Positions 26,113 through 34,491 of a stretch of 64,000 nucleotides of DNA are shown one piece after another (position 1 is the stretch's first letter; each line of letters begins with the position of its first letter). Source of the DNA: Aquabacter sp040755535 (GTDB lineage: Bacteria > Pseudomonadota > Alphaproteobacteria > Rhizobiales > Xanthobacteraceae); the NCBI GenBank assembly GCA_040755535.1, contig JBFMAV010000001.1, forward strand, positions 62,001-126,000. Reading direction: 5' to 3'. The translations under genes and the position numbers were made by a program. The notes below the pieces were generated by a model. That model was not told the origin of the DNA, did not search any database, and saw nothing but the letters and a program-made list of their open reading frames with translations.

Positions 26113-27345
26113 ATGGATGACGCACGGGGGCCGCGCTTTCTGCTCGCGCGGCTCGCGCTTCAAAATCTCGGCCGCCGGCGAATCAGAACCGCCCTGCTGG
26201 TGGCAGCGGTGGCTCTCTCGTGCGCCATCGCCTTTGCGGGCGCGGTCGTGATGCGCTCCATCGAAACCAGCATGTCGGTGGGGTTCAGCCGCCTCGGCGC
26301 AGATTTGATGGTGGTCTCCCGGGACGCCCTCACCCATCTGACCGCCGCTTTGCTGACGGTGGAGCCCACGGACAGCACTCTGCCGGCCGACCTTCTGGCT
26401 TCGGAAAGCCTGCCCGGTATCGCCCGCGCGGCGCCCCAGCGGGTTCTGCGCACCAGCCTTTCGGGCGCCGGGGGGGCGGGCGAAAGCGTCGATCTGATCG
26501 GCTTCGATCCGTCGACGGATTTCACTGTGCAGCCCTGGCTGGCCGAGCGGCTGCCGCGGGCCATTGGGGCCGGGGATGTCATCGTGGGGAGTGCCCGCAC
26601 CGTTCCGCTCGGCTCCGAATTGGTGATCTTCGGTGCCCCGTTCCGGGTCTACGGGAAGCTGTCCTCAACCGGGGTCGGGACCCATGAGCGGGGCATCTTT
26701 CTGACATCCCAAAGCCTGCTGGGGCTTTCGCGGGCCATTTCGGAGCGGACCGGATCCCTTCCACCCATGCTCCGGCCGGACCGGGTCAGCGGCTTCCTGC
26801 TGGAATTGGCATCGGGTGCGCGCGAACTCCAGGTGCGCTTCTCCCTGCTTTCCCATTTTGCCGAGATCAAGGTGGTGGCAGGCGCCTCTCTTCTCACCGG
26901 CATCCGCCAGGGCCTGTCGGCGCTGATGGGCGGCGCCGTCGCACTCGTGGCGCTCATGTTCGGTGCGACCGCAGTCATGGTGGGGGTCCTGTTTTCAGCC
27001 ATCGTCTCGGAACGCCGGGTTGAGCTGGGCTTGCTCCAGGCGATCGGCGCCCGGCGGCGACAGATCGTCGGGCTCACTCTCCTGGAGGCTGTCCTCGCCA
27101 CCGGCGCGGGTGGCCTGCTTGGAGTTGCGGGCGGTGCCCTGCTGCTCCGTCTGTTTGAACGCTCGTTGGTGTTTCACCTGACGCAGATGGGCGTCCCCTT
27201 CCTCTGGCTTGAGCGCGTCGACATGGCGCTGGCGGCGGCGGCTTGTGTCGTGGCTGCGGCTCTGGTGGGCATCGCGGGTGCGCTTTTCCCCGCGATCCGC
27301 GCCAGCCGCAGCGACCCCTATGACCTGATCCGGGGGGAGGGCTGA
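26113..27345 (+). CDS. ABC transporter permease, FtsX/MacB/LolC-like
   Basis: Inner-membrane protein of 410 residues with the FtsX layout: one span near residues 20-40, a large periplasmic domain (about 45-275), then three spans at about 275-300, 325-350 and 370-390. The cytoplasmic ERRVELGLLQAIGARRRQI between the second and third spans is the classic FtsX coupling sequence. The start ATG lies 30 bases after the propeller gene stop. It pairs with the ATPase one base downstream. Such MacB/LolCDE-type machines act on periplasmic or lipid-linked substrates rather than importing solutes; here it may serve maturation of the copper enzyme. Confidence 0.9.
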   Translation: MDDARGPRFLLARLALQNLGRRRIRTALLVAAVALSCAIAFAGAVVMRSIETSMSVGFSRLGADLMVVSRDALTHLTAALLTVEPTDSTLPADLLASESLPGIARAAPQRVLRTSLSGAGGAGESVDLIGFDPSTDFTVQPWLAERLPRAIGAGDVIVGSARTVPLGSELVIFGAPFRVYGKLSSTGVGTHERGIFLTSQSLLGLSRAISERTGSLPPMLRPDRVSGFLLELASGARELQVRFSLLSHFAEIKVVAGASLLTGIRQGLSALMGGAVALVALMFGATAVMVGVLFSAIVSERRVELGLLQAIGARRRQIVGLTLLEAVLATGAGGLLGVAGGALLLRLFERSLVFHLTQMGVPFLWLERVDMALAAAACVVAAALVGIAGALFPAIRASRSDPYDLIRGEG

Positions 27346-27346
27346 G

Positions 27347-28009
27347 ATGCTGGTCTGCGAAGCCCTCTCGAAGACCTATCCCACCGACCGCGGGCCGGTC
27401 GCCGCCTTGCGCGGCATCGACCTGGAGGTGAAGTCCGGGCGATATGCGGCGATCATCGGCCGTTCAGGCTCGGGCAAGTCGTCGCTGATGGCGATGATCG
27501 GCGGGCTGAGCCGCCCGAGCGGCGGCCGGGTCCTGGTGGCGGGGACCGACCTCTGGGCGCTTGGGTCGGACGCCCGCGCGCGGTTCCGCGCGCGCCACAT
27601 CGGCTATGTGTTTCAATTCGCCAGCCTGCTGCCGACACTGCGGGCGCTCGATAATGCCGCTTTGCCTCTGCTTCTGGATGGGCGCGGCCGGGGCGCCCGC
27701 GCGCGGGCGGCCGCTCTGCTGGAGGAACTGGGCCTTGGTGCCCATCTCGATGCCTTCCCGTCCGAATTGTCGGCCGGTGAGCAGCGCCGCGTGGTGATCG
27801 CACGCGCCCTCGTCAGCGATCCCGGCCTCCTGCTGGCGGACGAGCCCACGTCCGATCTCGACGCGCAGACGGAACGCGAGATCATGGGGCTGCTGGCACG
27901 CGTCCACCGGACGCGCGGCACCACGCTGCTCCTTGTGACGCATAGTCTAGCCCTCGCTGCCGAGGCCGAGCAGATCATCCAGGTGGCGGACGGAACCCTG
28001 GTGCCATGA
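27347..28009 (+). CDS. ABC transporter ATP-binding protein, LolD/MacB type
   Basis: A 220-residue ATPase partner of the preceding permease. Walker A is GRSGSGKSS, the Q-loop reads YVFQFASLLPTL, the signature is LSAGEQRR, Walker B is LLLADEPTSDLD and the H-loop is TH. The LSAGE signature (Ala for Gly) is a mild variation. It begins one base after the permease stop and overlaps the next gene by four bases (ATGA), so the three are translated as one unit. Confidence 0.92.
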   Translation: MLVCEALSKTYPTDRGPVAALRGIDLEVKSGRYAAIIGRSGSGKSSLMAMIGGLSRPSGGRVLVAGTDLWALGSDARARFRARHIGYVFQFASLLPTLRALDNAALPLLLDGRGRGARARAAALLEELGLGAHLDAFPSELSAGEQRRVVIARALVSDPGLLLADEPTSDLDAQTEREIMGLLARVHRTRGTTLLLVTHSLALAAEAEQIIQVADGTLVP

Positions 28010-28899
28010 GCGCGTCCCTGCCGCGCCTTCCGGATCTGTCCGCGCTGTCGGATGCCCAGAAGGACGAGCTTATCCTCAGCCTTTGGGAAACGGTGCAAGC
28101 GATGGAGGCGGGCGCTGCGTCCACGTCCTCCGCGTCCACGCCCTCCGCGTCCGCGCCGCTCACGCCTCCCGCGGCTGTTGAAGGGGCAACCCGCGTTGAA
28201 GACCTCAGCCGCCGCCTCCGCGCAACCCCGCCCTCCCGGCGTGGCCGGGCCTCGGCCCCGGACGTCCCCGGGCTGGGGGACGGATTGCGGATCCTGAATT
28301 GGGCACCCTTGCACTGGCTGGTGCTCGTTCTCGCGCTCGCAGTCCTGGTGGATTTCGCCGCTGGCTGGTACCAGCGCCGGCTGATCGCGCAGCAGGAGCG
28401 CGCCGCCGTGGTATTGCGCAATGCGGCATTCGAGGGCCTGTATGTGGAACTCGAGCGCGTCGCCTACGAGGCCGACCCGACGACCACCTATCGCGCAACC
28501 CTTACCATGCAGAACATGAATGCGGCACGGCCCCTATATGTGATGCTCAATCCGGTGCGCGTGTTCGTCCAGTCTGGTCTCACCTGGCAGGAAGTCTCCT
28601 CCCGGTCCCCCGCCGAATCCCCCTCGGGCGTCGTAAAGCTGGATGGCGGCGCGAGCTACTCGGTCTTGTTCGAGGCTCCCGCGAAAGGCTGGTCCGAACT
28701 GATCCCGGGCTACATGCATGTTCTCATTCAGAGCGACATGCTGATCAGCCTCAGCGCCACGCCCGACACCGACCTCGTCGCGCGCAACAACCGTTTTTAT
28801 GTCTATCTGAAGCCGCACGGGGCGGACGATGCTGCCATCAAGGCCCGCAACGCGTTTCCCGGCCGCCCGCCCGTCTTCATTCCCATGCCGCCGCATTAG
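28006..28899 (+). CDS. Single-span membrane protein of unknown function
   Basis: A 297-residue protein I do not recognise. The N-terminal 25 residues contain DLSALSDAQKDELILSLWETV, a helix of the kind seen at the start of some IS66 transposases, but nothing else is transposase-like. Residues 36-60 are a low-complexity Ala/Ser/Thr/Pro linker encoded by 15-base repeats. One membrane helix is at 102-119. The C-terminal about 170 residues are periplasmic and beta-rich, with a conserved-looking LDGGASYSVLFEAPAKGW and a Pro-rich end. It overlaps the ATPase gene by four bases, so it belongs to the same machine, perhaps as a periplasmic adaptor or substrate-holding subunit. Confidence 0.7.
   Translation: MSASLPRLPDLSALSDAQKDELILSLWETVQAMEAGAASTSSASTPSASAPLTPPAAVEGATRVEDLSRRLRATPPSRRGRASAPDVPGLGDGLRILNWAPLHWLVLVLALAVLVDFAAGWYQRRLIAQQERAAVVLRNAAFEGLYVELERVAYEADPTTTYRATLTMQNMNAARPLYVMLNPVRVFVQSGLTWQEVSSRSPAESPSGVVKLDGGASYSVLFEAPAKGWSELIPGYMHVLIQSDMLISLSATPDTDLVARNNRFYVYLKPHGADDAAIKARNAFPGRPPVFIPMPPH
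28117..28161 (+). repeat. 15-base tandem repeat, three units
   Basis: Three near-identical units beginning GCGTCCACG (28117, 28132, 28147) encode the Ala-Ser-Thr/Ala-x-Ser linker of the membrane protein. Copy-number change would alter linker length without a frameshift. Confidence 0.6.
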
Positions 28900-29025
28900 G
28901 CCCGAGCCGGCCACCGGCAATCGTCTGAACGAAGCCTCTTCTCCCAAAGGAACGTTTTTTCTCTCCCCCGGTTGTCCTTCGACGGTGCCGATCCCCGGCG
29001 CCGTGCGAATGCACGGGAGGCGCGC

Positions 29026-31302
29026 ATGGGGAAGGACGGCCATACGACGGGTTACGGGGGGCCAGCCGGGGGCTGGGGTTCGGTGCGCGGCATGGCGTCG
29101 GTTTTTGCGCGAGAGCAGGATTCGCCGGGCATTGCGCGCACGCTTCTGCGCCAGAACAAGCCGGGCGGCGTCATGTGTACCTCCTGCGCCTGGACCAAGC
29201 CGGCGGATCATCACCCTTTCGAGTTTTGTGAGAACGGCGCCAAGGCGACCATGTGGGAGCTGACCTCCCGCCGGTGCACGCCGGATTTTTTCGCCGCGCA
29301 CACGGTTCACAGTCTCCGCACCCTGCCGGATCATGATCTGGAACAGGAGGGCCGGCTGACACATCCGCTGCGATATGACCCCGCGCGCGATGCCTATGTT
29401 GCCTGTACCTGGGACGAGGCGTTCGCGGCCATCGGCGCGGAGCTTCGGGCGCTTGAGCCGCACTCCACCGTCTTCTACGCCTCGGGCCATGCGAGCCTGG
29501 AGGCGTCCTATCTCTATGCGCTTTTCGCGCGCCTCTATGGGCACAACAATCTGCCTGACAGTTCCAACATGTGCCACGAAACCACGTCGGTCGCGCTGAA
29601 GGCGCTCATCGGCTCCCCAGTCGGAACGGTGGGTCTGGACGATTTCTCCAGCTGCGATGCGATTTTCTTCTTTGGCCAGAACCCCGGCCAGAACAGCCCC
29701 CGTTTCCTCCACACCTTGCAGGGATGCGTGCGGCGCGGGGTGAAGATCGTCACCTTCAATCCGGTGCGGGAAAAAGGGCTCGAAGTCTTCGCCAATCCGC
29801 AGGAAGTGGGCCAGATGCTCACCTCCGACGAGACCCGTATTTCCTGCCAGTATCATCAGGTTCGGCCCGGTGGCGACATCGCCGCCATGCTCGGAATGTG
29901 CAAGCATATATTCGCTGAGGATGATCGCCTGTGGCGCACCGAGGGCCGGCGTGTGATCGACCATGCGTTCGTGGCGGAACACACGGTCGGTTTCGCGGAC
30001 CTCCAAACCAAGGCGAATGCGACCTCCTGGGACGAGGTCGAGCGCGAGTCGGGTCTCAACCGCGACGCCCTGATTGCGGCGGCCGAGGTCTATATCGCCG
30101 CAGAGCGCACCATTGGCATTTATGGCATGGGTCTCACCCAGCACGTCCACGGGTTCGAGAACGTGGCGTCCCTGGTCAATCTGCTTTTGTTGAAGGGAAA
30201 TATGGGCCGGCCCGGGGCGGGCATTTCGCCCATCCGCGGCCATTCCAATGTCCAGGGACAACGCACCGTCGGCATTACCGAGAAGCCGGAGCTTGCGCCG
30301 ATGGACAAGTATCGGGAACTCTTCTCTTTCGTGCCACCACAGCGCAAGGGTCGCACGACGGTCGAGGCCTGCGAGGACATCCTGTCGGGCGAGGTGCGGG
30401 CCTTCCTCGGACTTGGCGGAAATTTCCTGCGCGCCATCCCCGAGCAGCGCGACATGGAACGTGCCTGGCCCGCGATGCGGCTGACCGTCCATGTCGCGAC
30501 AAAGCTCAACAGGACCCACCTCTTCCCCGGTGAAGTCGCCTATCTCCTGCCCTGCCTCGGCCGGCTGGAGTTGGACAGGCAGGGGAGCGGGCCTCAGGCG
30601 GTGTCCATGGAGGATAGCCTGAGCTGCATCCATGGGTCACGCGCGACCCACAAGCCTGCAAGCGATCATCTGCTTTCGGAAGTCGCCATCATTGCCCGCC
30701 TCGCCCGGGCGACGCTTCCTCCTCATCCGAAGCTGCGCTGGAGCGATTGGACGGCGGACTATGCCCTGATCCGAGACTTGATCGCAGCGACATTTCCCAG
30801 CGAATTCAAGGATTTCAATACACGTCTCTTTACCCCGGGCGGGTTCTATCGCGGCAATGCGGCACGCGAGCGGATCTGGAAGACGCAAACCGGCAAGGCC
30901 ATGTTCACCGATCCGAAGACGCTGAGCGCGGCCGGACTGCCCGACGTGCCGGGTCGCTTCCGCTTGATCACACTGCGCAGCAACGACCAGTTCAACACCA
31001 CCATCTATGGCTATAGCGACCGGCTGCGGGGCATCGAGGGCCAGCGCGACGTGCTGCTGATCAGCCCCGCCGACATGGCGCGCGCCGGGTTGCGCGAGGG
31101 CCAGAGCGTCGCGTTGGAAAGCGACGCCGACGATGGCCGTTCGCGCAGAGTGGACGGCCTGACGGTTACGCCCTTCGATCTGCCCGAGGGATGCGTCGGC
31201 GCCTATTATCCCGAAATGAATCCGCTGGTTCCGCTCTGGTATCACGACGTCCAGTCCAAGACGCCGGCGGCCAAGGCGGTGCCGGTGCGCATCCTTGCCT
31301 AG
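29026..31302 (+). CDS. FdhF/YdeP-family molybdopterin oxidoreductase
   Basis: A 758-residue molybdopterin enzyme of the YdeP branch of formate-dehydrogenase-like proteins. The ATG at 29026 follows GGGAGG. The N-terminus has GGWGSV, C51TSC54AW and FC68ENGAKA, the YdeP-type cysteine set. The likely molybdenum ligand is Cys183 in NMCHETTS. The C-terminal cofactor domain holds RLITLRSNDQFNTTIYGY and ends at PVRILA. There is no signal peptide, so it acts in the cytoplasm, and no partner subunit is encoded next to it. The YdeP group has no firmly known reaction and is linked to acid resistance in enterobacteria. It may be cotranscribed with the copper propeller cluster, with a 126-base gap. Molybdate uptake genes lie at 49235-52625. 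Confidence 0.9.
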   Translation: MGKDGHTTGYGGPAGGWGSVRGMASVFAREQDSPGIARTLLRQNKPGGVMCTSCAWTKPADHHPFEFCENGAKATMWELTSRRCTPDFFAAHTVHSLRTLPDHDLEQEGRLTHPLRYDPARDAYVACTWDEAFAAIGAELRALEPHSTVFYASGHASLEASYLYALFARLYGHNNLPDSSNMCHETTSVALKALIGSPVGTVGLDDFSSCDAIFFFGQNPGQNSPRFLHTLQGCVRRGVKIVTFNPVREKGLEVFANPQEVGQMLTSDETRISCQYHQVRPGGDIAAMLGMCKHIFAEDDRLWRTEGRRVIDHAFVAEHTVGFADLQTKANATSWDEVERESGLNRDALIAAAEVYIAAERTIGIYGMGLTQHVHGFENVASLVNLLLLKGNMGRPGAGISPIRGHSNVQGQRTVGITEKPELAPMDKYRELFSFVPPQRKGRTTVEACEDILSGEVRAFLGLGGNFLRAIPEQRDMERAWPAMRLTVHVATKLNRTHLFPGEVAYLLPCLGRLELDRQGSGPQAVSMEDSLSCIHGSRATHKPASDHLLSEVAIIARLARATLPPHPKLRWSDWTADYALIRDLIAATFPSEFKDFNTRLFTPGGFYRGNAARERIWKTQTGKAMFTDPKTLSAAGLPDVPGRFRLITLRSNDQFNTTIYGYSDRLRGIEGQRDVLLISPADMARAGLREGQSVALESDADDGRSRRVDGLTVTPFDLPEGCVGAYYPEMNPLVPLWYHDVQSKTPAAKAVPVRILA

Positions 31303-31310
31303 AGCCCGTT

Positions 31311-31339
31311 CCGGTCTGATTGCATCGCAATCAGACCGG
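31311..31339. terminator. Perfect 13-base-pair hairpin after the molybdoenzyme gene
   Basis: CCGGTCTGATTGC (31311-31323), loop ATC, GCAATCAGACCGG (31327-31339), then TAAAATATTC. It lies eight bases after the stop codon. The stem is very stable but the T-run is poor, so it is either a terminator or a dispersed repeat that functions as one. Confidence 0.6.
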
Positions 31340-31545
31340 TAAAATATTCTCTATCCAATTGAGAGCCTGATCGGTTCAGCGTCTCCGGGGACCGGGAGGT
31401 CTTTGCTGAATTGGATGGCCAGGGCCCGCTGCGTGGAACGGGTGCGCCCTTCAGAGCATTTCACCAGAACGACCCCAGGCAGAACCGCGCAGCGATGTCG
31501 TAAGCGACCGGAGGCGGCTGGCGTTCCGCACGATAGGAGGCTTCC

Positions 31546-31863
31546 ATGTCCGATGCACAAAGGGTTCGACATGCCACAGACGCCGGGCGAACCAAGGACA
31601 AGATCAGGTTTCCTGATCTCGCCGCCGCGCCTCTCGGCACAGATGATGAAGCCGGAGGGCATCAGCCACAGAGCGCCCTCCATCCGCCAGAGCGGGGCGA
31701 CCGTGTCGCAGATGGCGATCCGCGTCTCGGCGAACTCTACAAGCCGCGCAGCGAAGAGGACAATCGCGCCCCTGTCGCCGCCTTGCCCACCTGGAGAACC
31801 TGGGGCTTCATCGCCGCTGCTCTGATCGCGCTCGCTGCTGCTGCGGTCGTCATGACGGCATGA
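31546..31863 (+). CDS. Small C-terminally membrane-anchored hypothetical protein
   Basis: A 105-residue protein beginning at an ATG six bases after GGAGG. The first 80 residues are hydrophilic and charged, without a recognisable domain. The last 20 form a hydrophobic tail (WGFIAAALIALAAAAVVMTA), so it is probably tail-anchored. Codon usage matches its neighbours. No family is recognised. Confidence 0.55.
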   Translation: MSDAQRVRHATDAGRTKDKIRFPDLAAAPLGTDDEAGGHQPQSALHPPERGDRVADGDPRLGELYKPRSEEDNRAPVAALPTWRTWGFIAAALIALAAAAVVMTA

Positions 31864-31887
31864 AAGGGAGGGCGCCTGTCGCGGCGG

Positions 31888-31963
31888 TGGTGCTCCCAAG
31901 GGGACTCGAACCCCTGTTTTCGCCGTGAGAGGGCGACGTCCTAGACCGCTAGACGATGGGAGC
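31888..31963 (-). tRNA. tRNA-Glu (anticodon CTC)
   Basis: On the minus strand the acceptor GCTCCCA pairs with TGGGAGC, followed by discriminator A and an encoded CCA (31888-31890). The anticodon arm reads CGCC-CTCTCAC-GGCG, giving anticodon CTC. The T arm contains GGTTCGAGTCC. All four stems close. Confidence 0.95.
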
Positions 31964-32006
31964 CGCTCGCGGAAGGCGCCTCGTATATCTGCGATTGCGG
32001 GCGCCT

Positions 32007-32723
32007 TCAAGCGGGATTTTGCTCTGGTGTGGCGCCGGGCGGCGGCCGGGTGCCGAAGATGGCACTGCCCACGCGCACATGTGTCGCGCCCTGGTGGATG
32101 GCAACGGGAAAATCTGCGCTCATGCCCATGGACAGCAAGGCCAGTCCATTGCGCGCGGCGATCTTTGCCAGAAGCGCGAAATGCGGCGCCGCCACGTCCT
32201 CGGCTGGGGGGATGCACATCAGCCCCACGAGGTTCAGTCCATGGTCGGAGCGGCAGGCGGTGATGAAAGCATCGGCATCCTGCGGGAGAATACCTGCCTT
32301 CTGCGGCTCCGCACCCGTATTGACCTGAACGAATACGGGAAGGTGACGCCCCTGGCGCGCCATCTCCTCGGCAAGGGCGGCGGCGATTTTCGGCCGGTCC
32401 ACGGTGTGGATGACGTCGAAGGTCTCGACGGCTTCGCGTACCTTGTTGGACTGAAGCGGTCCAATGAGGTGAAGACGGACATCCGGGGCGCCGACACGCA
32501 ATTGCGGCCATTTGCGCCGCGCCTCCTGCACGCGGTTCTCCCCGAAATCCCTGTGCCCCGCGGCTAGGACAGGGGCAATCTCCTCAGGTTCGAAGGTCTT
32601 GGACACGCAGATCAGCGTAACGTCTGCGCTGAAGCGCCCCGCATCGCGACACGCTTCCTCGATCTGATGCTGGACGCCGTCGAGGCGTTGCGTCGCCGTC
32701 TCACCCGTCTTCCCGCCGTTCAT
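32007..32723 (-). CDS. YggS-family pyridoxal phosphate homeostasis protein
   Basis: PLP-binding protein of 238 residues that buffers intracellular pyridoxal phosphate. The ATG at 32723 follows GAAGAGG; a GTG at 32744 would add seven residues. The PLP-linking lysine is Lys42 in VSKTF. Other landmarks are FGENRVQEA, LHLIGPLQSNKV, VQVNTGAEPQKAG and the phosphate-binding end MGMSADFPVAIHQGATHVRVGSAIFG. It is divergent from the diguanylate cyclase gene. Confidence 0.95.
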   Translation of the reverse strand: MNGGKTGETATQRLDGVQHQIEEACRDAGRFSADVTLICVSKTFEPEEIAPVLAAGHRDFGENRVQEARRKWPQLRVGAPDVRLHLIGPLQSNKVREAVETFDVIHTVDRPKIAAALAEEMARQGRHLPVFVQVNTGAEPQKAGILPQDADAFITACRSDHGLNLVGLMCIPPAEDVAAPHFALLAKIAARNGLALLSMGMSADFPVAIHQGATHVRVGSAIFGTRPPPGATPEQNPA

Positions 32724-32826
32724 GCCCGCCTCTTCGATCCGCACCGCTCCCGCATCAGGGAGGGGGACTCACTTTTGCCCCGCGATCGCGTAAGAAGGAA
32801 GAGGATGACCGAAGCGGGCCCCCAGC

Positions 32827-34491
32827 ATGTCTGCGCTTGACCCGGCACCAGAACGGCCCGTTGCCGCCTCGGTCCAAAGCCGAGTCCGCAAGCGCGTGAG
32901 GATCCGCAGCCGCGTGATCTGGCTCGTGCTTATCATGGCGATTCCTGTGATGGCGGAGCGGGCGTGGTCGCTCCTGTCGGAGCGGCAGACGGAGATCGAT
33001 TCGGCGGTTGCCCAGCTGAAGAGCACGGCGCAAGTGGTGGCGCTGAGCCAACGCGATACCCTGAGCAGTGCCATCTCCATCACGCAACTGCTGGCGATGC
33101 AGGCCGTCGATCTCATGGCACAGCCCGAACGCTGCAATGCCCTGCTGAAGGAGGCGTCGACCCACATCGTCGGCGTCCAGGGCGCCGCTCTCCTGAACCG
33201 GGCCGGGGTCGTGTCGTGCGCGAGCGTCCGCGTGCTGCTTGGGATCGACCTCGGCGGGCGGGACTTCCTGCAGCAGGCCCTTGCCACGCCCGGCGCCGTC
33301 ATATCCCGCTTCCTGGTGCCGCGGGCCACCGGACGCCCGACGCTCGTGGTGGCCGAAGCGCAGCGCGATGTAAACGGCGACCCGGTCGCGGCCGCAACGG
33401 TGGCCCTCGATCTGCAATGGGTGTCCCGCGTCGCGGCAGAGGCCGGCGCGCAAGCCGACTCTACCGTCGTTGTCCTGGACGCGGCAGGGACGGTGATCGC
33501 GCACCATCCGACGCGGCCCGCACTGGTCGGAACACCCTATGGGGACACGACGAAGCTTGCGAAGATCACGGCCCAGGATGAAGGGAGCTTTGAGGATCGG
33601 GCCGATGGGGCCACCTGGATTTTTGCCTTCATGCGCATTCCCGGCACTGGCATGCGGGTTGTCGTCAGCCGCAACAAGGAAGCCATTGCAGGCCCCATCG
33701 ACCGCAGGATCATGGCGACCTTGGGCGGGCTAGTGGCGGCCTTCGCTTTGTTCATCGCATTGGCGTTGCTGGCCGCGCACCGGCTGATTGTCGCGCCGAT
33801 CAACACCCTCGCCGCCGACGTGGAATCGATCGGCAGGGGCGAGCGCGTCGATATCCGCGAGGTCGGCATAGAAGAGTTTCAGCCGGTGCTGCAGGCCTAT
33901 GGTGAGATGAGCGACCGCCTTCAGCAGCGCGCCCGGGACTTGCGCACGATAAATGGCCGGCTGGCGGCTCTGGCGAGCCTCGATGGCCTGACCGGCCTCG
34001 CCAATCGGCGCACGTTCGACGTGCAATTCTCGGAAGACTGGGTGCGGTGTGCCGACGCCGGCAGGCCGCTCGGCCTCGTGATCGCCGATGTGGACAATTT
34101 CAAATTATTCAACGACACGATGGGTCATCCGGCGGGTGACGTGGCGTTGCGCGAAGTGGCCCGCATGCTTCAGGGGGCGCTCGGCGGGGAAGGGCTGGCC
34201 GCACGCTATGGGGGCGAGGAGTTCGTGGTCCTCCTGCCCGGTGCCGATATCGAGACGGCCGTGGACTATGCCGAGACGGCGCGCCGGCTGATCCTGGCTC
34301 TGGATATTGCGCATCCCAAAGGCCCGATGGGTCGCCTGACGGTCAGCTTTGGCGTGGCCGCCCTGGTGCCGAAGACTCCCGGCTCGCCGGACGCTTTGCT
34401 GGCGGCTGCGGATACGGCGCTTTACGAGGCGAAGCGCCTGGGACGAAACCGCGTTCTGGAGGCGACCGCCGGCGGGGGAGACCTGGCATGA
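32827..34491 (+). CDS. Membrane diguanylate cyclase with periplasmic sensor and HAMP domain
   Basis: Inner-membrane c-di-GMP synthase of 554 residues. A first membrane span is at about 28-45. A periplasmic dCache-like sensor (about 50-290) contains VVLDAAGTVIAHHP. A second span lies at about 298-322 and a HAMP-like segment to about 370. The GGDEF domain runs about 385-545, with active-site GGEEF at 462-466 (RYGGEEF) and substrate-binding NFKLFNDTMGHPAGD. The inhibitory I-site (RxxD five residues before GGEEF) is replaced by GGEG, so product feedback is probably lost. The sensed ligand is unknown. The stop codon overlaps the next gene (ATGA). Confidence 0.93.
   Translation: MSALDPAPERPVAASVQSRVRKRVRIRSRVIWLVLIMAIPVMAERAWSLLSERQTEIDSAVAQLKSTAQVVALSQRDTLSSAISITQLLAMQAVDLMAQPERCNALLKEASTHIVGVQGAALLNRAGVVSCASVRVLLGIDLGGRDFLQQALATPGAVISRFLVPRATGRPTLVVAEAQRDVNGDPVAAATVALDLQWVSRVAAEAGAQADSTVVVLDAAGTVIAHHPTRPALVGTPYGDTTKLAKITAQDEGSFEDRADGATWIFAFMRIPGTGMRVVVSRNKEAIAGPIDRRIMATLGGLVAAFALFIALALLAAHRLIVAPINTLAADVESIGRGERVDIREVGIEEFQPVLQAYGEMSDRLQQRARDLRTINGRLAALASLDGLTGLANRRTFDVQFSEDWVRCADAGRPLGLVIADVDNFKLFNDTMGHPAGDVALREVARMLQGALGGEGLAARYGGEEFVVLLPGADIETAVDYAETARRLILALDIAHPKGPMGRLTVSFGVAALVPKTPGSPDALLAAADTALYEAKRLGRNRVLEATAGGGDLA

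Noticed and set aside
28030..28100. An IS66-transposase-like N-terminal helix in the unknown membrane protein
   Set aside because: Only about 20 residues are similar; the rest is a membrane anchor and a beta domain, with no terminal inverted repeats. No insertion sequence is present.
28534..30633. A 699-codon open frame on the minus strand opposite the molybdoenzyme
   Set aside because: Same codon-bias effect; the plus strand encodes a clear YdeP-family protein and an upstream membrane protein.
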